DNA of 55,952 nt from Pseudomonadota bacterium. Lineage in GTDB: Bacteria > Chloroflexota > UBA6077 > JAJPHF01. The stretch spans positions 1 to 55,952 of the forward strand of contig JAJPHF010000036.1 in assembly GCA_021325365.1 (NCBI GenBank), in the 5' to 3' direction. Position numbers and translations under genes: made by a program. Below are positions 1 through 6,131 of this stretch, one piece after another; the stretch's first letter is position 1; each line of letters starts with the position of its first letter. Below the pieces are notes generated by a model. The model saw only the letters and a program-made list of their open reading frames with translations, was not told the origin of the DNA and ran no database searches.

Positions 1-465
1 GAGAAGAAGCACCGCGTCGAGGACGCCCTGTCGGCGACGCGGGCGGCCGTCGAGGAGGGCATCGTGCCCGGCGGCGGCGTGGCGTTCCTGAAGGCCGTCA
101 AGGTGCTGGACAGCACCGCCGACGCCGCGGCCAAGGACAACTCCGACCAAGCCACCGGCGTGCAGATCCTCAAGAAGGCGCTCGAGGAGCCGATGCGGCG
201 CATCGCGGTCAACGCGGGCCAGGAGGGCTCGGTGATCGTCGAGGAGGTCAAGCGGCGCGCGGACAAGAGCGAGGGCTACGACGCGCTCCACGGCGAGTAC
301 GTCAACATGATCCAGGCGGGCATCATCGACCCGCTGAAGGTGACCCGCTCGGCGCTAGAGAACGCGGCGTCGGCCGCCACGATGATCCTGACCACCGAGA
401 CGCTGGTCACGGAGATCCCGGAGAAGGAGAAGGCGCCGGCGGCCCCGCCGATGCCCGAGTACTAA
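1..465 (+). CDS. groEL: Chaperonin GroEL (Hsp60), C-terminal part
   Basis: This is the last 154 codons of a 60-kDa chaperonin; the 5' part lies outside the window. The frame is open from base 1, and its first residues ([20 protein letters not shown] followed by IVPGGG) are the conserved intermediate/equatorial junction of GroEL. It continues through the equatorial domain with [13 protein letters not shown] and the [20 protein letters not shown] block, which belongs to the ATP-binding and ring-contact region. GroEL forms cytosolic 14-mers that fold proteins with GroES. The C-terminus is an Ala/Pro-rich tail ending PMPEY rather than the usual Gly-Gly-Met repeats. A GC-rich hairpin follows the stop codon. 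No groES is visible, so it would have to lie upstream or elsewhere. Confidence 0.97.
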   Translation, partial: EKKHRVEDALSATRAAVEEGIVPGGGVAFLKAVKVLDSTADAAAKDNSDQATGVQILKKALEEPMRRIAVNAGQEGSVIVEEVKRRADKSEGYDALHGEYVNMIQAGIIDPLKVTRSALENAASAATMILTTETLVTEIPEKEKAPAAPPMPEY

Positions 466-487
466 ACCGCGATCTTCCACTCGCTCC

Positions 488-518
488 GAGGGGCGGCAGG
501 CAAGGCCTGCCGCCCCTC
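488..518. terminator. Bidirectional terminator hairpin between convergent genes
   Basis: A perfect 14-bp stem (arms 488-501 and 505-518, GAGGGGCGGCAGGC and its complement) closes a 3-nt loop. It sits 22 bp after the groEL stop and 12 bp after the stop of the leftward pseudogene, so it can end transcription from both sides. Only a short T-rich stretch (CTCTTGTCC) follows on the plus strand, so it is not a textbook U-tract terminator. Confidence 0.75.
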
Positions 519-530
519 CTCTTGTCCTGC

Positions 531-1030
531 CTACGGCTTCTTGAGCATCAGGGGTGGCGGCGGCAGGGGAAGCACTTCGGCACCGATCGCCGCGGCGCCA
601 TCGTCCTGCTCCCACTCGACACCGCCCATCACGAGATCGCCGGTCTGGTCGAGGAGCGGCTTATACCGAATCCGGCGATGGCCTTCCCTATCTCCCTCTC
701 CCCCTGGGAGAGGGCGGGGGTGAGGGCGCGCCCCGGCCGGCGCACCGCCGGGCCGGATCGGGTATTACGCCAGTGGCGCCGGTCGGTCCACTCTACGCGA
801 TATGGCGCGGTGTACTTGACGGCCTGCGTCTCGGGATCAAACTCCGTAGCCTGATAGGTCATGCGGAAAGGTGGCCAGTGGTCGGCGACCGGAGACGGCT
901 CGTGATGGCCAACGCGGGCTGTCTTGGTCGCCTGGAGACGTGGAGCCAGGGCCAGGACGCTGGCCGCGCCAACAACGAGGAGCGCTAGGAGCACGAGGCG
1001 GCAGGCCAGGCGCTCTACGGGCCGCCTCAT
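531..1030 (-). pseudogene. Small membrane-anchored protein gene split by a MITE
   Basis: Reading leftward from an ATG at 1030, the frame encodes an Arg-rich start, one hydrophobic segment (about residues 11-30) and a soluble part ending TDRRHWR, after which the sequence enters a 101-bp inserted element and shifts frame. On the far side another frame carries PLLDQTGDLVMGGVEWEQDD and ends MLKKP-stop at 531. Deleting the element and one TAA copy joins the halves as Trp-Arg-Lys-Pro-Leu-Leu in one frame, giving an intact 131-residue protein. The ATG overlaps the stop of the upstream Uma2 gene (ATGA), so the two genes were probably translated together. The original protein would have one membrane helix with an exposed C-terminal domain. 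I do not recognise its family. As it stands, only a truncated product with a foreign tail could be made. Confidence 0.8.
661..767. mobile_element. 101-bp MITE-like element with TTA target duplication
   Basis: The element runs 664-764. Its ends are 13-bp inverted repeats with 11 matches (TACCGAATCCGGC at 664-676; the complement of TACCCGATCCGGC at 752-764), flanked by direct TTA copies at 661-663 and 765-767. Inside is a short perfect hairpin (694-714, CCCTCTCCC/GGGAGAGGG) inside a GC-rich stretch whose leftward translation reads LTPALSQGERE, a peptide I recognise from dispersed repeats in many bacterial genomes. It encodes no transposase and so would have been moved in trans. Insertion plus duplication adds 104 bp, which shifts the host gene's reading frame. 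Confidence 0.8.
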
Positions 1031-1581
1031 GGCTGCCGGAAGAGGTCCGGGAGCGGCAGTTTCCACCCGGGCACGATGTCCTCGGCTTGGAGGATGTCGT
1101 CACCGGCGTACATCTGCACGGGTTGGCCGGGACGGTGGGCTGCTACAGTGCAGCGCCTGGGGTTAGCCACCAGGACGAGACGCGTACCGTATTCCAGGTA
1201 GTCAGCCACTTTCTCGTCCACCTCGCCATAGAGATCATTGGGAGAAATGATCTCTATGGCGAGATCTGGGGCACCCACCCAGAAGCCTCGCACACGGCCG
1301 GCGGCGTCGGCACGCTCACGCGTGACGAACGCCACGTCGGGTAAGCGGACGATATCCGGGTCGGTGGCGAGCAGGAAGCCCGCGTCGGTCACGACCTTTC
1401 CGAGCTGGTGAGCGTCGACGTGGATCAATAGCGAGCTGCCGCACCGCAGTGTAACGCCGCCATGCTCAAACCCCGGCGGGGCCATCGTACGCAGCTCCCC
1501 TCGGACGAGCTCGTGGCGCTGGCCATCGTCGGGCAGACGCTCCAGCTCGGCCGCGGTCATCAACCTCGGTTCGACTGCCAT
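1027..1581 (-). CDS. Uma2-family (DUF820) PD-(D/E)XK nuclease-fold protein
   Basis: A 184-residue protein with the standard Uma2 layout: N-terminal MTAAELERLP and HELVRGEL, then PDVAFV near residue 81, PDLAIEIISPND near 105-115, and EKVADYLEYGTRLVLVANP. Asp82, Glu110 and Lys124 are the likely metal-site residues of the restriction-endonuclease-like fold. Family members are abundant in Cyanobacteria and Chloroflexota, and their biological role is mostly unknown. The ATG is preceded by GGAGA at good spacing. Its stop overlaps the start of the small membrane-protein gene downstream (now split), which suggests a two-gene unit. A perfect inverted repeat covers the codons of the active-site motif. 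Family assignment is firm; function is not. Confidence 0.92.
   Translation of the reverse strand: MAVEPRLMTAAELERLPDDGQRHELVRGELRTMAPPGFEHGGVTLRCGSSLLIHVDAHQLGKVVTDAGFLLATDPDIVRLPDVAFVTRERADAAGRVRGFWVGAPDLAIEIISPNDLYGEVDEKVADYLEYGTRLVLVANPRRCTVAAHRPGQPVQMYAGDDILQAEDIVPGWKLPLPDLFRQP
1223..1262. repeat. Perfect 17-bp inverted repeat inside the Uma2 gene
   Basis: Arms at 1223-1239 (TCGCCATAGAGATCATT) and 1246-1262 are exact complements with a 6-nt loop. The repeat covers codons for residues about 107-120, the conserved IEIISPND segment, and because of the symmetry both strands encode almost the same peptide in register (IEII-x-x-NDLYGE). Seventeen matched pairs of mixed composition are far beyond chance for one gene. 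Confidence 0.9.
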
Positions 1582-1691
1582 CTGGCTTCTCCGGTGGCGG
1601 TGCAGGATCGTCAGAGCTACGACCCGGAATGGCCGCGAGCGGCCACGAGAGCTGTCCCTACGGTTCGTTATCTAGCCTAACACGGCGGCCG

Positions 1692-3056
1692 TTACGCAGA
1701 CAGCAGGCCCGCGCGCTCCAGGCGGGTGAGGGCGCGGTCGAAGGCGTCGACGGTGGCGGCGATGTCGGCGGGCGTGTGGGCGGCGGAGACGAGCGCGCCG
1801 GTGTGCATCAGGTCCACGCCTTCGAGCAGCATCGCCTCGCGCAGCGCCTCCGCGACCGGGCCGCGGGTCAGGCGGAAGAGATCGGCGGGGTTGCCGGGGC
1901 GGCGCATGCCGGGCTCGGCCAGGATGATGTGGAACACCGAGCTTTCGCCACCGACCCAGCCGGGCACGCCCCGCCGCGCCAGCACTGCGTCCAGCCCCTC
2001 GCGCAGCTCGGTGCCGCGCGCGTCGGCCGCGCGATTCGCCTCGCCCGCTGCCACTTGCGTCAGGCAGGCGATGCCGGCGGCGGCCGACAGCGGGTTGGCG
2101 TTGAACGTGCCCTGGTGGCCGATCCGGCCGTGGCGGTTCCACTGCGCGTCGCCGTCGCGGTAGTCCAGATACGCCATGATCGCGGCCTTGCCGGCGACCG
2201 CGCCACCCGGCAGGCCGCCGGCGAGGACCTTCGCCAGCGTCGTCAGGTCGGGCGTGATGCCGTAGCGCTCCTGGGCGCCGCCACGCGCGTAGCGGAAACC
2301 GGTGATCACCTCGTCGAAGATCAGCACGACGCCGCGCTTCGCCGTGAGCGAGCGGAGGCCGTGGAGGAACTCCAGGTCGGGCGCGATCAGGCCGTTGCTG
2401 CCGCCGCCCGGCTCCAAGATCACGGCCGCCACGTCGTCGTGGGCGTCGAGTAGGTCGCGCACGGCACGCAAGCTGTTCGGCGGCGCGAGCAGGACCGTGC
2501 TCAGGACCTCGGCGGGGATGCCCGCCGAGTTCGGCGCGTCGAACGGGGGCGTAATGCCCACAGCCAGATAGTCGTGCCACCCGTGGAAGTGGCCCTGGAA
2601 CTTGATCACCTTCGAGCGACCCGTGGCAGCGCGGGCCAGCCGCAGTGCCATCAGCGTGGCCTCGGTGCCCGAGCTGGTGAAGCGCACGCGCTCGGCCGAT
2701 GGGATGAGCCGCAGCACCAGCGCGCCCCAGGCCTCTTCGAGCCGGTGGCTGGCGCCGTAGTGAGTGCCACGCGCCAGCTGCGCTTGCACGGCCTCTACGA
2801 CGGCCGGATTGTTGTGACCCAGCAGCAGGGCGCCGTGACCCATCCAGTAGTCGAGCAGCTCGACGTCGTCGATCGTCCACTTCCGCGCGCCTTGCGCGCG
2901 GTCGACGTAAATCGGGTACGGCGCGCTGTGGCGGCTATCGTGCGTGATGCCGGCGGGGAAGATCGACTCCGCGCGCTGATATTCGGCCAGCGAGCGCGGG
3001 AACCGCCGCGCGAAGGCCTCGGTCAGCTCGGCCGCCGCCTCTCGGGTCACAGCCAT
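1692..3056 (-). CDS. Class III aminotransferase of the glutamate-1-semialdehyde 2,1-aminomutase family
   Basis: A 454-residue PLP enzyme. SSGTEA (about 128-133) binds the cofactor phosphate, IFDEVITGFR (246-255) holds the aspartate that pairs with the pyridine nitrogen, and TTLAKVLAGGLPGGAVAGK contains the Schiff-base lysine (about 276). An N-terminal FPAGITHDSRH stretch and HQGTFNANPLS also fit the family. Glutamate-1-semialdehyde aminomutase works in C5 tetrapyrrole synthesis, but no hem genes are near, and relatives act on other substrates, so the substrate is open. The ATG at 3056 follows GGAGGG by 6 nt; the frame is open further upstream, but that translation is low-complexity and lacks family similarity. 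Genes on both sides are unrelated. Confidence 0.87.
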   Translation of the reverse strand: MAVTREAAAELTEAFARRFPRSLAEYQRAESIFPAGITHDSRHSAPYPIYVDRAQGARKWTIDDVELLDYWMGHGALLLGHNNPAVVEAVQAQLARGTHYGASHRLEEAWGALVLRLIPSAERVRFTSSGTEATLMALRLARAATGRSKVIKFQGHFHGWHDYLAVGITPPFDAPNSAGIPAEVLSTVLLAPPNSLRAVRDLLDAHDDVAAVILEPGGGSNGLIAPDLEFLHGLRSLTAKRGVVLIFDEVITGFRYARGGAQERYGITPDLTTLAKVLAGGLPGGAVAGKAAIMAYLDYRDGDAQWNRHGRIGHQGTFNANPLSAAAGIACLTQVAAGEANRAADARGTELREGLDAVLARRGVPGWVGGESSVFHIILAEPGMRRPGNPADLFRLTRGPVAEALREAMLLEGVDLMHTGALVSAAHTPADIAATVDAFDRALTRLERAGLLSA

Positions 3057-3277
3057 GTCGCCCTCCAGTGCTGAGTGTCGAGCGATGAGCGCGGAGGGCC
3101 GGGGGTACTTAGGCCGCACCGCTCGCCACTGTCTGGAGGATACGCGATGCCCGCTAGGGCGACAACCCGCGGTGCGCGGCCGATGAGATGACGCTGGGAC
3201 AACCCTCACGCATGGTGAGACGGGTTTGGGATCCGGCGTCGCCGGGGGCCGTGCTAGAATCCGGCCAGGAGCCGGAG

Positions 3278-4015
3278 ATGATGCCTGTCGACCAGCCGCC
3301 TCAGAACGCGGAGTGCGAGCCGCCAGGTGAGGCCGCCTCGCTGTCCGCGTGGTTCGATGATTCCAGCGCGCCCGAGGAGGTCCAAGCCCTCCGGGCGTGG
3401 GTAGCCGGACTGTCCAACGAGCTGGCCGAGGCCCGCCGCCAGCGCGAGGAGGCGCAGCAGGCGCTCGGTGCGGCGCTCGCCGAGATTGCCCAGCTGCGCG
3501 GCGCCCTCGCCGACGCCGGCTCGCGCGCGGCCGAGTCCCACGCTTCGGCGCCGCCTCCGGCGTCCGCTGCTCGCACGGACCGGCCCCCAGCCGCCACACC
3601 CTCGCCCGCCGAGTCAGGCTTAGCGGCGCCCAATGGTGAGCAGGCGACCGGCGACGCGACCGAGATCACTGCGGAGCTGATCGAGGCGTGGGCCAGGACG
3701 CCGGCAGCGTCGCAGCCCGCGGCCGCGCCCGAGCCGCCGGCCGCGCCGGCGCCGCAGCCTGAGGAATCCCCCCCCGCTTCGCCCGTACGCGAGGCACGCG
3801 CCTCATCCGAGCCTGGCGCCGCGACTACGCCCGCCGCGGCCGCCGCACCAACGGACCGCCGCGAACCGTTGGCGACGTCCGTGCCCGCCGCCGGTGAGGC
3901 GACGAGCAGGCCCCAACGCCGTTCGCCGCGCCTGCGCCTCCTGGCGGCCCTGGTGCTGCTGCTAATCGTCGCGGCCGCGGTCGTGATCACGACCGGCCCG
4001 CGGTTCATCCACTAG
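3278..4015 (+). CDS. Coiled-coil, Pro/Ala-rich protein with C-terminal membrane anchor
   Basis: A 245-residue protein with three parts: a predicted coiled coil (about residues 32-85, rich in Glu/Ala/Leu/Arg heptads), a disordered Pro/Ala/Ser-rich stretch (about 88-212), and a C-terminal transmembrane helix (about 218-240, LRLLAALVLLLIVAAAVVI) followed by only a few residues. This tail-anchored layout leaves the coiled coil in the cytosol. ATG 3278 is chosen because AGGAG lies 6 nt upstream; a TAGAAT hexamer at 3255-3260 could be the -10 box. No known family is recognised. It opens a row of four similar genes ending in a FecR-like protein. Confidence 0.75.
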   Translation: MMPVDQPPQNAECEPPGEAASLSAWFDDSSAPEEVQALRAWVAGLSNELAEARRQREEAQQALGAALAEIAQLRGALADAGSRAAESHASAPPPASAARTDRPPAATPSPAESGLAAPNGEQATGDATEITAELIEAWARTPAASQPAAAPEPPAAPAPQPEESPPASPVREARASSEPGAATTPAAAAAPTDRREPLATSVPAAGEATSRPQRRSPRLRLLAALVLLLIVAAAVVITTGPRFIH

Positions 4016-4175
4016 CGCGCGGCCGGGCGCCCGTGCTGCTGCCGGGCACCGCCGCCCGCTCTCCGTTTCGTGATTCAGCTTCCCCGCGTACCGGCTCTCG
4101 CCGCGGTGCGCGGCCGTCCTCGCAGCCCTGTTTTTCGTGCGCCGGGCTACTAGCCGTGGGCGAGGCACCACGCGC

Positions 4176-4181
4176 TATACT
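4176..4181 (+). promoter_or_regulatory. Probable -10 box (TATACT) of the second coiled-coil gene
   Basis: TATACT in a GC-rich 276-bp gap, 110 bp upstream of the start at 4292. No convincing -35 hexamer is seen at 16-18 bp, so this is a weak call based on the -10 alone. Confidence 0.35.
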
Positions 4182-4291
4182 GGCAACTGTATCAGCGGGG
4201 AGCAACCAGGGTTTGGCGCCCGCCGGGGCGCCGGCCCGGCATCCTGACCGTGGCGTGGTGCCAGGGCCCGGTTCCGCAGGGGGAGGAGTGC

Positions 4292-5548
4292 ATGCTGCAG
4301 GACGACCGCGCGGCGAACCAACCATCCGAAAGCCAGGAAGAGCCTGGCGCCAGCGCGATCGAGCGCGTGCAGCGCGAGCTGGCCGAGACGCGAAGTGCGC
4401 TCCAGGGTGAGACGACCCAGATCAGTCAGCTCCAACAGACCTTGGAAGAGGCCTTGCGGGTGGCGCGAGGCGTGCGGCTCGAGGCGCTGAACGAGCTAGA
4501 CCGTCTGGCCGGCGAGCTGATGGACGCCGCCCGGCGCGACGCCGCGGCGATCCGCGCGCAGGCGGAGGACGAGGCCCAGGCGATCCGCACGCGCGGGGAA
4601 GAGGACGTGCGCGAGCTGCGCGCGCGGGCCGAGGAAGAGCTGCGCGCGTATCGTCAGCAGGCCGAGGAAGAGCTGCGCGCCCAGCGCGAGGCCGCCGAGG
4701 CCGCCGCAGCGGCGCAGCGCGCAGACCTCGACCGGCGCGTACGCGCCGCGCAGGCTGAGCTGGAGACGATCCAGAACGCCTGGGCCAGCGCGGCGCAGGC
4801 GCTCGCCACCGCGCGCCAGAACCTCATGGCGGGCCTGTCGCAAGCGTCAACTCTGGCGGAGCCTGGTAGCGCGGCGCCGCCCGCTGCGGCGTCCGAGTCG
4901 CCGCCAGCCGCGCCGGAGCCGTCCGCGTCGGCCGAAGCCTCCACCCCGCCGAGCGACTGGTCGGCGTCGCTGCGCCCCAGCGCGACGTCCGTGCCGAGCT
5001 GGGGAACGAGCACGATTGCTACGGTATCGCCCTCGGCGCCGGAGCCACCCACCTGGGCCACCCCCGCGCCGGAGCCGGTAGCGCCGTCGCCCACGGGCGA
5101 GACCGTGCCTGAGGGCGCCGAGCCGCTCGACATCACGCGCTTCAATCTGGCGCCGACACCGCTCGTGGAGCCGGCTGCCGAGGCGGGCGCGACCATCGAG
5201 CCGCGGCAGGATAGCACCGAGGAGCTGGGACCGGCCCCGGTAACCGCTCCTCCCGCCGGCGAGCCTGAAGCGGCCGAGCTGTTCGAAGGGCCCAGCGGCA
5301 GCCCGCTCGAGCAGGCTGGACAGCAGCTCAAGAGCGGCGACGTGGCGGGGGCGCTTGACACCTACCGCAGCATCGTGGATCGCTCGCCTGAAGATGTCGA
5401 AAGCGTCATCTCGCGGCTCACGGTCATGCTGCACGATGGCGCCTATCGGACCCAGCACGAGGAAGTGCGGCTGCTGCTGGTCGACGCCTACATGGTGCAG
5501 GGCGACTACGACCGCGCGATGAGCCTGCTGCATGAGCCTGCGAGCTAA
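4292..5548 (+). CDS. Long coiled-coil protein with Pro/Ala-rich linker and C-terminal helical repeat domain
   Basis: A 418-residue cytosolic protein. Residues about 20-190 form a long coiled coil with near-repeats of the type RAEEELRAYRQQ / AEEELRAQREA, resembling DivIVA-like or apolipoprotein-like helices. Residues about 190-330 are Pro/Ala/Ser-rich and likely disordered. The last 85 residues (AGQQLKSGDVAGALDTYRSI ... VDAYMVQGDYDRAMSLL) look like TPR-type helical hairpins. The ATG at 4292 has GGAGGAG 3 to 9 nt upstream. The domain mix suggests a scaffold that recruits partners. It shares style with the upstream tail-anchored protein but not the membrane helix. No specific function can be named. 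Confidence 0.75.
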   Translation: MLQDDRAANQPSESQEEPGASAIERVQRELAETRSALQGETTQISQLQQTLEEALRVARGVRLEALNELDRLAGELMDAARRDAAAIRAQAEDEAQAIRTRGEEDVRELRARAEEELRAYRQQAEEELRAQREAAEAAAAAQRADLDRRVRAAQAELETIQNAWASAAQALATARQNLMAGLSQASTLAEPGSAAPPAAASESPPAAPEPSASAEASTPPSDWSASLRPSATSVPSWGTSTIATVSPSAPEPPTWATPAPEPVAPSPTGETVPEGAEPLDITRFNLAPTPLVEPAAEAGATIEPRQDSTEELGPAPVTAPPAGEPEAAELFEGPSGSPLEQAGQQLKSGDVAGALDTYRSIVDRSPEDVESVISRLTVMLHDGAYRTQHEEVRLLLVDAYMVQGDYDRAMSLLHEPAS

Positions 5549-5855
5549 GCATCTAGCCAAAGAGGGTGTGTCGGTAGGCCGCAGCCCGAGCGACTCACCC
5601 GGCCTGGTAACCAGCGTGGAGACGGGCCGGTCGGCGGCGTAGGTGCAAGTCGGCAGCGGCAGCCGCGCCTCGCGCCCGTACTGGTCCTAGCCACTCGTAG
5701 CGCGTCCGTAAGCCCATTCCCCTGCCCATCTTTCATCGCGGTTGCCTATGCTGAGCGAGATGGACGGCGCTTGCGCCGAACCGATCACGAGCGGCCGCCA
5801 GTAGCCGTCCGGGGCGCAACAAGCGCCCGCGCGGGCGCTTGGACAGGAGGTAACC
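5549..5855. other. Non-coding gap with promoter-like and palindromic sequence
   Basis: The 307-bp gap between two coiled-coil genes shows no convincing gene on either strand. It holds a TATGCT hexamer (5747-5752) that may be a -10 box without a clear -35, and a 22-bp palindrome directly before the next ribosome binding site. Confidence 0.5.
5820..5841. promoter_or_regulatory. 22-bp perfect palindrome next to a ribosome binding site
   Basis: CAAGCGCCCGC followed immediately by its exact complement (5820-5841), ending 3 bp before the ACAGGAGGT ribosome binding site of the gene at 5856. It could be an operator, or a leader hairpin that limits access to the start. It may also be chance in such GC-rich sequence. 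Confidence 0.45.
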
Positions 5856-6122
5856 GTGCAGGCACACTATCGGCGCGAAACCGGCTACGCCGCGCGCAAG
5901 GCACGGCGCGAGCTAGCGAGCGGGCCGGTGACGCGGGCGGCGCTCTTGGTGCCGGAAGCGGCGGCTGCGGTCGACGCGCTGTTCAGCCCGTGGGAGCTGC
6001 AGCTCGAGGCGGCGCTGGAGCGTCTGGCCGCGCTCCAGACTACCCTCGACGCCCAAGCGCGGCGGCTCAGCGGGCTGGAGACCGAGCTGGCCGACTTGCA
6101 GCCTGCGGGCAGCCTTGCTTAG
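5856..6122 (+). CDS. Small helical/coiled-coil protein
   Basis: An 88-residue protein starting at GTG with a near-perfect AGGAGGT site 6 nt upstream. Residues about 40-82 (FSPWELQLEAALERLAALQT and LDAQARRLSGLETELADL) form an amphipathic coiled coil; the N-terminus is Arg-rich. There is no signal peptide or membrane helix. It ends 9 bp before the FecR-like gene, so both are probably co-transcribed, and it may be a small partner of the other coiled-coil proteins in this row. No known family is recognised. Confidence 0.65.
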   Translation: MQAHYRRETGYAARKARRELASGPVTRAALLVPEAAAAVDALFSPWELQLEAALERLAALQTTLDAQARRLSGLETELADLQPAGSLA

Positions 6123-6131
6123 CGCGACGCC

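Noticed and set aside
3167..4116. 16-nt direct repeat CCGCGGTGCGCGGCCG at 3167-3182 and 4101-4116, upstream of two coiled-coil genes
   Set aside because: In 56 kb of about 70% GC sequence one or two such all-GC repeats are expected by chance, and distances to the genes differ.
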